Assembly (NCBI GenBank): GCA_910578365.1
Contig: CAJTRC010000072.1
Coordinates: forward strand, 1 to 12,488
Origin: an uncultured Muribaculaceae bacterium
Lineage (GTDB): Bacteria > Bacteroidota > Bacteroidia > Bacteroidales > Muribaculaceae
Direction of reading: 5' to 3'
DNA: 12,488 nucleotides
In this document: positions 7,072-12,488 of the stretch, in pieces
How the letters are laid out: every line of letters starts with the position of its first letter
Position numbering within the stretch: the first letter of the stretch is position 1
Notes under the pieces: model-generated
Told to the model about the DNA's origin: nothing
The model's database searches: none
What the model saw: only the letters and a program-made list of their open reading frames with translations
Program-made: the position numbers and the translations under genes

Positions 7072-7269
7072 ATGCCCAAGATTAAAACTAACTCCGGTGC
7101 CAAAAAGAGGTTCGCCCTTACCGGATCAGGAAAGATCAAAAGAAAACATGCGTTCAAGAGCCACATCTTGACCAAGAAGACCAAAAAGCAGAAACGCAAC
7201 CTCACTCACTTCGGCCTCGTTGCCAAAGTTGACGAAGGTAACGTAAAAGCACTGCTCGCTCTCAAGTAA
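7072..7269 (+). CDS. rpmI: 50S ribosomal protein L35
   Basis: A 65-residue, very basic protein of the large ribosomal subunit. The sequence MPKIKTNSGAKKRF at the N terminus and the HILTKKTKKQKRNL stretch are the L35 family signature. The frame is open from a GTG at 7018, but the ATG at 7072 gives the exact family start and normal length; the extra 18 residues would be unlike any L35. Its place between infC and rplT is the classic order. Confidence 0.97.
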   Translation: MPKIKTNSGAKKRFALTGSGKIKRKHAFKSHILTKKTKKQKRNLTHFGLVAKVDEGNVKALLALK

Positions 7270-7411
7270 GCAGCATCAACGTCCGAAAGGATATAGTCTT
7301 CAATACACGTACGTTTTTAATTCGTGTCTTTTTAAATTCTTTTATTAACCGACTGTCCAGCCCTAAGAGCCGCCATAACTGCGGCCGCTGACAATCAAAA
7401 TCTTTAAAGAA
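7270..7411 (+). promoter_or_regulatory. rpmI-rplT spacer with hairpin before rplT
   Basis: This 142-bp gap is long for a spacer between two ribosomal genes. It holds GCCGC (7369-7373) pairing GCGGC (7381-7385) around a 7-base loop, 26 bp before the rplT ATG, and a looser ACACG/CGTGT pair further left. The word GCCGCTG occurs both here (7384-7390) and in the infC-rpmI spacer (6976-6982). No TAnnTTTG promoter is seen. It may be an L20 translational control region; that is inferred. Confidence 0.35.
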
Positions 7412-7762
7412 ATGCCAAGATCAGTAAATCACGTGGCTTCACGTGCACGCAGAAAGAAAATCCTTAAACTCACCCGCGGTTACTTCGGCTGCCGCAAGAA
7501 CGTGTGGACCGTAGCCAAGAACACTTGGGAAAAAGGTCTTACCTACGCCTACCGCGACCGCAAGGACAAGAAGCGCAACTTCCGCGCTCTCTGGATTCAG
7601 CGTATCAACGCAGCCGCACGCCTCGAAGACCTCTCTTACAGCAAGCTCATGGGCCTGATTCACAAGAGCGGAATCGAAATCAACCGTAAGGTGCTCGCCG
7701 ACCTCGCCCTCAACAATCCCGCCGCTTTCAAGGCTATCGTTGAGAAGGTAAAGAACGCTTAA
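7412..7762 (+). CDS. rplT: 50S ribosomal protein L20
   Basis: A 116-residue basic protein that binds 23S rRNA early in 50S assembly. The N-terminal half (MPRSVNHVASRARRKKILKL, then RGYFGCRKN) and the globular C-terminal half (RALWIQRINAAAR, YSKLMGLIHKSGIEINRK) match the L20 family over the full length. In several bacteria L20 represses rpmI-rplT translation by binding leader RNA that mimics its rRNA site; the structured spacers upstream suggest something similar is possible. It is the last gene of the operon, followed after 27 bp by a strong terminator. Confidence 0.98.
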   Translation: MPRSVNHVASRARRKKILKLTRGYFGCRKNVWTVAKNTWEKGLTYAYRDRKDKKRNFRALWIQRINAAARLEDLSYSKLMGLIHKSGIEINRKVLADLALNNPAAFKAIVEKVKNA

Positions 7763-7789
7763 GACAACGGCGCTTTACAAAATATGTGT

Positions 7790-7834
7790 GGGTGTATCAA
7801 AACCTTAGGCTTTGATACACCCCATTTATATTTT
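7790..7834 (+). terminator. Rho-independent terminator of the thrS-rplT operon
   Basis: GGGTGTATCAAA (7790-7801) pairs perfectly with TTTGATACACCC (7811-7822) over 12 bp. The loop of nine bases can itself close by CC/GG pairing. The tail CATTTATATTTT is T-rich. Confidence 0.85.
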
Positions 7835-7835
7835 A

Positions 7836-7869
7836 AGAGGGAGTTTAATAATAAATGTTAAATTCCCGG
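7836..7869 (+). repeat. Left terminal inverted repeat
   Basis: Begins AGAGGGAGTTTAATAATAAA and ends TTCCCGG. It matches the reverse complement of 8056-8088 except A7842 (T in the partner) and one additional A at 7860-7862. Confidence 0.75.
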
Positions 7870-8031
7870 TGGCGTATCTTTTAGCTAAACTGCTATAAAT
7901 GAAGAAGGAGCGTAGCGAGCTCCGTGACTGATGAATTTTAGTAATTCAGCAAAAGAAACGCCAAGGCGGGGGTTACTTTAAAAATCCATTAATTCAAAAA
8001 ATAATGTTGATACAGAAATTACCATTCCACT

Positions 8032-8054
8032 CGAAAATCGCGTGGCGAATTTCG
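8032..8054. repeat. Hairpin inside the TIR element next to its right end
   Basis: CGAAAATCGC (8032-8041) pairs with GCGAATTTCG (8045-8054) with one A-A mismatch and a GTG loop. It directly abuts the right terminal repeat, a subterminal position where transposase-binding or structural sites are often found. Confidence 0.55.
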
Positions 8055-8055
8055 G

Positions 8056-8088
8056 CCGGGAATTAACATTTATTATTAAACACCCTCT
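8056..8088 (-). repeat. Right terminal inverted repeat
   Basis: Read on the minus strand it begins AGAGGGTGTTTAATAATAAA and ends TTCCCGG, matching the left end at 7836-7869. It ends 21 bp before the engB start codon. Confidence 0.75.
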
Positions 8089-8095
8089 ATATCTG
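8088..8095 (+). promoter_or_regulatory. Weak candidate -7 box for engB at the element boundary
   Basis: TATATCTG differs from TAnnTTTG by one base and would place the transcript start about 10 bp before the ATG at 8110. No -33 TTTG is seen at the right distance. Its first base is the last base of the TIR element. Confidence 0.25.
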
Positions 8096-8109
8096 TAAAC
8101 ACCTTAGAA

Positions 8110-8709
8110 ATGATTATCAATACCGCACGATTTCTGATTTCGAGTCCGAATGTGGACAAATGTCCCGACGGCTCGATGCACGAGTATGCCTTTATTGGTC
8201 GCTCAAATGTTGGAAAGTCATCGCTTATCAACATGCTCACCGGGCGACGTGACCTGGCCATGACATCAAGTACCCCCGGCAAGACTATGACAATCAACCA
8301 CTTTGTGGTGAACGATGAGTGGGCTATTGTCGACCTGCCTGGTTATGGCTATGCCCGCCGCAGCAAGGCCGATCGCGAGCGCCTCGAAAAAATGATTAAG
8401 GGATACATCCTCAATAGATTGCAGATGACAAATCTGTTTCTGCTTATCGACTCGCGCCACAAACCGCAGCAGATTGACCTCGATTTCATGGACTGGCTTG
8501 GCGAGAACGGTGTTCCATTTGCAATAGTGTTTACCAAACTTGACAAACTGTCGTCGAATGCCGGCAAAAAACTGACCGGCGACTATTGTGCCGCTTTGCT
8601 TGAGCGCTGGGAGGAACTTCCGCCGGTATTCCGCACGTCGTCGGAAGATAAGCGAGGCCGTAATGCCATACTCGATTATATTGAGGAGATGAACCGTCTG
8701 CCGCTATAG
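8110..8709 (+). CDS. engB: Ribosome biogenesis GTPase EngB/YsxC
   Basis: A 199-residue TRAFAC-class GTPase required for late assembly of the 50S subunit. All G motifs are visible: P-loop GRSNVGKS (residues 30-37), switch I Thr in TPGKT (55-59), DLPGYGYA (75-82), TKLD (142-145) and TSSE near residue 178. Length and motif order are normal for EngB. It follows the L20 operon after the terminator and the TIR element, and a weak -7-like TATATCTG lies at 8088-8095, at the edge of that element. It converges on the GldB-like gene. Confidence 0.96.
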   Translation: MIINTARFLISSPNVDKCPDGSMHEYAFIGRSNVGKSSLINMLTGRRDLAMTSSTPGKTMTINHFVVNDEWAIVDLPGYGYARRSKADRERLEKMIKGYILNRLQMTNLFLLIDSRHKPQQIDLDFMDWLGENGVPFAIVFTKLDKLSSNAGKKLTGDYCAALLERWEELPPVFRTSSEDKRGRNAILDYIEEMNRLPL

Positions 8710-8781
8710 CGCTCTGCGAGGGAGTGCTAAAGAGCTGTATCTATCCGTTGTTTCGGCGGGGAAGAGCGCGCGAGCGAGTAG

Positions 8782-8808
8782 CTCACATAGAACTCCGTGT
8801 GAGGTTTT
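8782..8808 (+). terminator. Weak candidate terminator after engB
   Basis: CTCACA (8782-8787) pairs with TGTGAG (8798-8803) around a 10-base loop and is followed by GTTTT. The stem is only 6 bp. The 162-bp convergent spacer (8710-8871) also holds a 7-bp inverted repeat, GCGCTCT (8709-8715) with AGAGCGC (8763-8769), and I see no gene in it. Confidence 0.35.
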
Positions 8809-8871
8809 ACGTACCGGCTGCCATAACATTTCCGATTGACGGCGATTGAGTCCGTAAAGCCTCAGTTCAGG

Positions 8872-9849
8872 CTATTGCGGATTATAGCCGGCCTCGGATA
8901 GGGTATTCTCGCCGTTGTAGAACGAAGGTGAGAGCAGTTGCTCCAGAGTAGCCTCGGGATGCCGTTTGCGGTATGCCTGTACAATGCGGTAGCCCACATA
9001 GCGGCCGGCACGGCCCGGAGCATTCGGGTTAACCAGGTCGGTCGACGGGGCAGGCAGCATTATGCGGTCGATTTTGAATCCTGATGTTTCATACAGCAGA
9101 TGTCCTGCCGCCAGCGCACGCCAGACCTTGGCCTCGTTGTCGTCGAACCATTTCAGCTGCTCAGGGCTCAGCCCCATGGCTCCGCCGGGAGTTGCGCCGT
9201 CGACAAGCTCAAGCTTGGCAGCAATCACGGCACCGTTGTACAGCATATGACTGAGCAGGGTGGGCGACTGATTCGTTTCGAACGGGTATGCATTTGCCAC
9301 CAGCGATTCGGCCATGTCGTAGGGCAGATTCTGCGGAGTCTTGCATCCTACTCTGAAGGCTGGCATGCCAACATAGCCCTCGTAGTCGGCACCAAGGTAG
9401 TGGTTGAGAGCTATCAGCATGGTCGAGTCGACAAATACCACCGACTGCGGTCTGCCCCATACTACGGCGGCATATCGGTCCATATTAAGATTTAAACCAC
9501 GTTTGGCGGCGGCGCCACAGATGTAGCCCAAATGCATCTCCAGCGAGTCGAGCGACGGATAAACCCGCTGCACATCGGGTGTGAACACCTCTACAGGCTT
9601 CGAGCGCGATACCATAAGCATCAGCGAGTCGGTGATATGGGGGCAGTCGAGCACGGCCATATAGTCGTGCAGCAGTAGCGAATCGTCGGAAAGTATAGCC
9701 GCCCGTCCGGCAGAGTCGAGCGACGCGTATTGCGCGATGTCGTCGTATAGTGCGGTTATATTCTGAGGCGGGTATGATTCCTTGTCGCCTGAGCATCCGG
9801 CAAAGGCAGACATCAGCAACAGCGGAAACATAAATCTTAAAGCATTCAT
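8872..9849 (-). CDS. GldB-family lipoprotein
   Basis: A 325-residue lipoprotein: a short signal peptide with lipobox AFAGC places the lipidated Cys at residue 19, so it is probably anchored in the envelope. The central block MLIALNHYLGADYEGYVGMP with the following LPYDMAESLVA, and the C-terminal NEAKVWRAL plus PGRAGRYVGYRIVQAYRK, resemble the GldB family. GldB itself is a Flavobacterium gliding-motility lipoprotein, but homologues occur in non-gliding gut Bacteroidales, where their job is unclear. It is transcribed alone, converging on engB and divergent from the amidase, with a -7 box at 9869-9876. The family assignment is from pattern recognition and is fairly, not fully, secure. Confidence 0.75.
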   Translation of the reverse strand: MNALRFMFPLLLMSAFAGCSGDKESYPPQNITALYDDIAQYASLDSAGRAAILSDDSLLLHDYMAVLDCPHITDSLMLMVSRSKPVEVFTPDVQRVYPSLDSLEMHLGYICGAAAKRGLNLNMDRYAAVVWGRPQSVVFVDSTMLIALNHYLGADYEGYVGMPAFRVGCKTPQNLPYDMAESLVANAYPFETNQSPTLLSHMLYNGAVIAAKLELVDGATPGGAMGLSPEQLKWFDDNEAKVWRALAAGHLLYETSGFKIDRIMLPAPSTDLVNPNAPGRAGRYVGYRIVQAYRKRHPEATLEQLLSPSFYNGENTLSEAGYNPQ

Positions 9850-9868
9850 AGTGTAGTGCAGTTTTGCA

Positions 9869-9876
9869 CAAAGTTA
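9869..9876 (-). promoter_or_regulatory. -7 box for the GldB-family gene
   Basis: On the minus strand this reads TAACTTTG, an exact TAnnTTTG match, 19 bp upstream of the ATG at 9849. The short leader contains a hairpin, GTGCA (9856-9860) with TGCAC (9865-9869). No -33 element is obvious at 19-21 bp. Confidence 0.5.
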
Positions 9877-9974
9877 ATAAAAAAGGTCCGAAAATAGCAC
9901 TGCGGTAGCAAAAAAAGGCATAGGCAATAATCCAAAAACGCACAAAATGTGTTCTAAAGCGTATGGCAACGTAT

Positions 9975-9997
9975 AAAAACAGCTTCCGAAGAGCTGT
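9975..9997 (-). terminator. Minus-strand terminator-like hairpin in a divergent spacer
   Basis: Read on the minus strand, ACAGCT (9997-9992) pairs with AGCTGT (9984-9979); the loop region can form a stable C-TTCG-G cap with one bulged A, and a T run follows the stem. It would stop leftward transcription before the GldB-like promoter. No leftward gene is visible to its right in the window. Confidence 0.45.
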
Positions 9998-10004
9998 GGT
10001 TTAA

Positions 10005-10024
10005 GCGAATTTTCGTAAATTCGC
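10005..10024. promoter_or_regulatory. 8-bp palindrome overlapping a candidate -7 box for the amidase
   Basis: GCGAATTT (10005-10012) pairs exactly with AAATTCGC (10017-10024) around TCGT. The right arm overlaps TAAATTCG (10016-10023), a one-mismatch version of TAnnTTTG, 29 bp before the amidase ATG. A dyad over a promoter box is a typical repressor-operator layout, but no regulator can be named. Confidence 0.4.
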
Positions 10025-10052
10025 ATTCAATTTCATCGCAGATTACGTAAAT

Positions 10053-11018
10053 ATGGCTAAATTCATTACCCCGACACTTGTGCGCCATGGCAAAACCATG
10101 GTCCTTGCTTTGTGTCTGGCCCTCTCATGTCAGCTTTCAGCAAGAGAGTTTACTCTTGTTATCGACCCCGGTCACGGAGGCAAGGACATAGGCGCGCCGG
10201 GCAGGCAGACCAATGAAAAGATGGTGGTGTTGGAGGTAGGCAAACGCCTGAAAAAGCTTATCGAGAAAGAGCATCCCGAGGTAAAAGTAATGCTGACGCG
10301 CGACACGGATGTGTTCATACCCCTTAAAGAGCGGGCCTCGATAGCCAACAAAGCCGATGCCGACTTGTTTATCTCAATCCACTGCGATGCCGTGGGTGAC
10401 AAAAAACGAGCCCGAACCGTGGCCGGCTCCACGGTGTATGTTCTCGGTACAAACAAGTCGGAAACGAATCTTGAGGTGGTGAAGCGCGAGAACTCGGTAA
10501 TAGAACTCGAAGACGGCTACAGGGAAACCTACAAGGATGTGGAGGCTCTGACAGCCGAACAGCTGATAATGCTTGAACTGAACCAGAACCTCTCGGGCAG
10601 TGTGGATTTTGCACAGATGGCTTCCGACGAACTGCACAGCACCGCCGGACGAGCCAGCCGAGGCGACAAAAGTGTAATGCCATGCGGCTTTTATGTGCTG
10701 GTATTCACCAAAATGCCGTCGGTGTTGGTCGAACTCGACTTTATCTGCAACCCTACCGTAGAGCAGTACCTGTACAGCGATAAAGGAAAAGACAGTTGCG
10801 CCAAGGCACTGGCCAACGCCTTTTCAACATACTACAAAGCCACCGGTTCGAAGTCTGTGGCAAGCCGGCCCGGCGACCCGCGTCCGGTCGAACCCCGTCA
10901 GGTAGAGCTGCAGGCCGACAAAAACGGAGTATCCGCAGCTCCCAAAGCCGGCACATCAAAAAAGAGCAGTACCCCCAAGAAGCGGTCGGGCAAACGCAAA
11001 TCATCGAAACGTAAATAA
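10053..11018 (+). CDS. N-acetylmuramoyl-L-alanine amidase (Amidase_3, zinc)
   Basis: A 321-residue exported hydrolase that cuts the amide bond between MurNAc and L-Ala in peptidoglycan, used in cell separation and wall turnover. A signal peptide (about 1-30, MVLALCLALSCQLSA) precedes the catalytic domain: DPGHGG with zinc ligand H41, E55 (NEK), H110 in SIHCDA, and catalytic E227 in LVELDF. An insert at about 140-200 resembles that of other Bacteroidetes AmiC-type enzymes. The C-terminal 50 or so residues are low-complexity; 11 of the last 20 are Lys or Arg, and no LysM or SPOR domain is present. It starts the envelope pair with the MCE gene 14 bp downstream. Confidence 0.93.
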   Translation: MAKFITPTLVRHGKTMVLALCLALSCQLSAREFTLVIDPGHGGKDIGAPGRQTNEKMVVLEVGKRLKKLIEKEHPEVKVMLTRDTDVFIPLKERASIANKADADLFISIHCDAVGDKKRARTVAGSTVYVLGTNKSETNLEVVKRENSVIELEDGYRETYKDVEALTAEQLIMLELNQNLSGSVDFAQMASDELHSTAGRASRGDKSVMPCGFYVLVFTKMPSVLVELDFICNPTVEQYLYSDKGKDSCAKALANAFSTYYKATGSKSVASRPGDPRPVEPRQVELQADKNGVSAAPKAGTSKKSSTPKKRSGKRKSSKRK

Positions 11019-11032
11019 AATATCCTGTATAT

Positions 11033-11932
11033 ATGAAAAAGATATTTCGAAAAGAAGTAATAATCGGCGTGCTGGTGCTTGTATCCATGGCATTGCTGTT
11101 TATCGGAATCGACTTTCTCAAAGGCGTGAACGTGTTCAAGGCCGCCAACTATTACTATGCCACATACGACAATGTGGCAGGTCTGGCAATATCGGCCCCC
11201 GTGACAGTCAACGGCTACAAGGTAGGTCAGGTACGTGAAATCAACTATCTGTACAACAACCCCGGCCATGTACAGGTAGAGATTAGCCTGGACCGTGAGC
11301 TGAAGCTGACCAAAGGCACCAAGGCCGTGATAAGCAGCGACATACTCGGCACCGCCACAATAGTGCTTGAGATGGCGCCTGGCACGGACTACGCGCCTGT
11401 AGGCAGCGAACTACAGGCCTCGGTGGCCTCGGGGCTCATGGATGCAGTGAGTCAGGACCTGATGCCGTCGGTATCGGCCATATTCCCTAAAATCGACTCG
11501 CTGCTGACATCGCTCAACACCGTAGTGAGCGACCCTGCGGTTCTTGCAAGCGCCCGACGGCTCGATGCGATTACCGCCAACCTCGAAACCGCTACCGTGC
11601 AGCTCAACGCCCTTATGCGCACCATGCCGCCCATCACAGCCGATGTAAAGCACATTACCGCCAACATGGACACAGTATCGGCCAATCTGACAGAGCTGTC
11701 GGCAAGCCTCAGGCAATTGCCTCTCGACAGCACCATGCAGCAGGTGCAGCTGATGGTTGATAATCTGCGCCAGCTGAGCGAGGAACTGAAGAATCCCGAC
11801 GGAACACTCGGACGCCTTACAAGCGACCCCGCATTGTACGACAATCTCAATGCCACCGTACAAAGCCTCGATTCGCTTTTCGTAGACATTAAAAAGAATC
11901 CCAAACGCTACATCAGCATCAAATTACTTTGA
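11033..11932 (+). CDS. MlaD-like MCE-domain protein
   Basis: A 299-residue protein with one N-terminal membrane anchor (about residues 8-27) after a short basic start, one MCE/MlaD domain (about 38-118, with YDNVAGLAISAPVTVNGYKVG and SSDILGTATIVLEM) and a long helical C-terminal part. MlaD is the hexameric substrate-binding ring of the Mla ABC system that moves phospholipids between inner and outer membranes. The protein is longer than E. coli MlaD, as usual in Bacteroidetes, the extra being helical. No MlaE or MlaF gene is in the window. The 14-bp gap to the amidase gene makes co-transcription very likely; a terminator follows. Confidence 0.92.
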   Translation: MKKIFRKEVIIGVLVLVSMALLFIGIDFLKGVNVFKAANYYYATYDNVAGLAISAPVTVNGYKVGQVREINYLYNNPGHVQVEISLDRELKLTKGTKAVISSDILGTATIVLEMAPGTDYAPVGSELQASVASGLMDAVSQDLMPSVSAIFPKIDSLLTSLNTVVSDPAVLASARRLDAITANLETATVQLNALMRTMPPITADVKHITANMDTVSANLTELSASLRQLPLDSTMQQVQLMVDNLRQLSEELKNPDGTLGRLTSDPALYDNLNATVQSLDSLFVDIKKNPKRYISIKLL

Positions 11933-11990
11933 TTCGGACATCATAATGTAGCCCCCTTGGGGATCATAGAATAAATCGGCAAAATGCTGC

Positions 11991-12025
11991 AAATCGCTGA
12001 AACTATCTTAGTTTCAGCGATTTTT
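11991..12025 (+). terminator. Rho-independent terminator after the amidase-MCE operon
   Basis: A perfect 15-bp stem, AAATCGCTGAAACTA (11991-12005) with TAGTTTCAGCGATTT (12009-12023), has a TCT loop and ends in a run of five T. The A-rich left arm means it could also work on the opposite strand. Confidence 0.9.
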
Positions 12026-12386
12026 GTAATATCCCTATCCGGCAGAATAGTGAACATGGCGGCAGAACGGTGAATTATCATGAAATCATAAATTAGACAG
12101 TTTGGCAGACTATGAAGATGGTTATCTTCTACCTGCCTCGCTTCAACAACAAGTTGAAACTGATGACCAAAGCACCTAAAAAGGTGTATGTGGTAGTAGC
12201 AATATTGGATATTACCATCTAAGTGGTTGCCTTTGCGTGGTGATAAGGATAATCTTCGTTTGCCAAACAGCATTTTGGATATTTAATCAAAGACAAATCT
12301 ATGAATTTTTAATTTTGATAGTACAGAAATAAATTAGTAATTTCATACTAACGCGAGTTCGGGATAAGAAATGCTATAAAAAAGTT
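12026..12386. other. AT-rich stretch without a convincing gene; possible element remnant
   Basis: No ORF here has a recognisable domain or a start site in keeping with the neighbours. A 36-codon frame (12112-12222, +) and a 110-codon frame on the other strand (11941-12273) are open, but the latter runs through the terminator and both look accidental. The stretch holds three degenerate GGCAGA repeats (12040-12121) and the dyad TTAGT/ACTAA (12334-12351). It may be a decayed mobile-element end or plain intergenic DNA. Confidence 0.4.
12040..12121. repeat. Three degenerate copies of a 20-bp GGCAGA...TGAA repeat
   Basis: Copies at 12040-12059 (CGGCAGAATAGTGAACATGG) and 12060-12079 (CGGCAGAACGGTGAATTATC) are in direct tandem. 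A third (GGCAGACTATGAAGATGG) lies at 12104-12121, about two periods further on. Multiple spaced binding repeats are seen at ends of some insertion sequences such as IS21; that comparison is only suggestive. Confidence 0.5.
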
Positions 12387-12420
12387 GAATAGGCAGCTTG
12401 AAAAAGTTGCCTATTCTTTT
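12387..12420 (+). terminator. Rho-independent terminator hairpin
   Basis: GAATAGGCAGCTT (12387-12399) pairs with AAGTTGCCTATTC (12404-12416) over 13 bp with one G-T wobble, a GAAA tetraloop and a TTTT tail. No gene is visible just upstream, so it may end an unrecognised small RNA or act as an insulator. Confidence 0.75.
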
Positions 12421-12449
12421 GGTAATTTCGCTGATATTTAGTAATTTAG
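12418..12449 (+). promoter_or_regulatory. Promoter for the gene starting at 12476
   Basis: TTTG (12418-12421), exactly 20 bp, then TAATTTAG (12442-12449), one mismatch from the -7 consensus. Transcription would start about 20 bp before the ATG. The -33 element uses the T tract of the preceding terminator. Confidence 0.5.
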
Positions 12450-12475
12450 AGGTGACAAACAATAAATACTGTATC

Positions 12476-12488
12476 ATGATTACCGAAA
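12476..12488 (+). CDS. Start of a downstream gene (partial)
   Basis: ATG ATT ACC GAA gives M-I-T-E before the window ends. A plausible promoter lies at the right distance upstream, which supports this as a true start. Nothing can be said about function. Confidence 0.4.

Larger units (their letters stand above)
7836..8088. mobile_element. Small non-coding element with long terminal inverted repeats (MITE-like)
   Basis: The 34-bp left end (7836-7869) and the 33-bp right end (8056-8088) are inverted repeats differing by one base and one extra A. Both start AGAGGG/CCCTCT outside and end in CCGG/CCGGG inside. The 186-bp centre has no credible ORF but holds several short palindromes: GGAGC/GCTCC near 7916, TGAATT/AATTCA (7932-7948), CGCC/GGCG (7959-7968) and a strong hairpin at 8032-8054. 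This layout suggests a miniature inverted-repeat element or a structured RNA locus. No clear target-site duplication is seen in the flanks, so transposition is inferred, not shown. Confidence 0.6.

Noticed and set aside
7836..8088. CRISPR array or tandem repeat
   Set aside because: Only two arms in inverted orientation, with no repeated spacers.
7820..8095. Target-site duplication flanking the TIR element
   Set aside because: I compared several boundary choices (7836/8088, 7837/8087, 7839/8085); no 2-10 bp direct duplication fits, apart from a displaced TATAT that is not symmetrically placed.
12112..12222. 36-codon plus-strand frame (MKMVIFYLPRF start)
   Set aside because: Short, no promoter or conserved motif, and its start lies inside a repeat unit. 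Cannot be supported as a gene.
11941..12273. 110-codon minus-strand frame after the MCE gene
   Set aside because: It runs through the perfect 15-bp terminator and the GGCAGA repeats, has no family resemblance I can name, and has no promoter of the local type. Probably accidental.

Overview
The window reads as a chromosomal segment of a gut Bacteroidales bacterium, most likely Muribaculaceae-like. The evidence is the set of Bacteroidetes-type promoter boxes (-7 TAnnTTTG, sometimes with a -33 TTTG), A-rich leaders in place of strong Shine-Dalgarno sites, a GldB-family lipoprotein, an amidase followed by an MCE-domain gene, and Bacteroidetes-style IF-3 and ThrRS sequences. Family-level placement is inference. 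Most genes are housekeeping; the less ordinary material lies between them.

Layout. Positions 1-137 are the 3' end of a group II intron on the + strand: a possible last few codons of the intron-encoded protein, a well-formed domain V with a CGC triad, and a domain VI with a bulged branch-point A. Next is a leftward pair, a Fur-family metal regulator (1658-2083) overlapping an AGCS sodium:alanine/glycine symporter (271-1665) by 8 nt. Divergent from these are a secreted alpha/beta hydrolase (2156-3172) and an AI-2E/PerM-family membrane protein (3229-4296). The classic translation operon thrS-infC-rpmI-rplT follows (4422-7762). Structured spacers lie before rpmI and rplT, and a strong terminator lies at 7790-7822.

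A 253-bp element with about 33-bp terminal inverted repeats and no coding capacity (7836-8088) sits between that terminator and engB (8110-8709), a ribosome-assembly GTPase. engB converges on a GldB-family lipoprotein gene (8872-9849, minus). Divergent from the latter is a two-gene envelope unit: a zinc N-acetylmuramoyl-L-alanine amidase (10053-11018) and an MlaD-like MCE protein (11033-11932). A 15-bp terminator closes it (11991-12025). The last 450 bp are AT-rich and lack a convincing gene. They contain three degenerate GGCAGA-type repeats, a second terminator (12387-12420) and a promoter for a gene whose first codons begin at 12476.

The genes fall into translation and ribosome assembly (thrS, infC, rpmI, rplT, engB), envelope work (amidase, MCE protein, GldB-like lipoprotein, PerM-like protein, hydrolase) and metal-responsive regulation with transport (Fur-family protein, AGCS). 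I see no defence system, CRISPR array, tRNA or rRNA. The two best candidates for something undescribed are the TIR-bounded element and a pair of mutually exclusive folds at the intron's 3' end.
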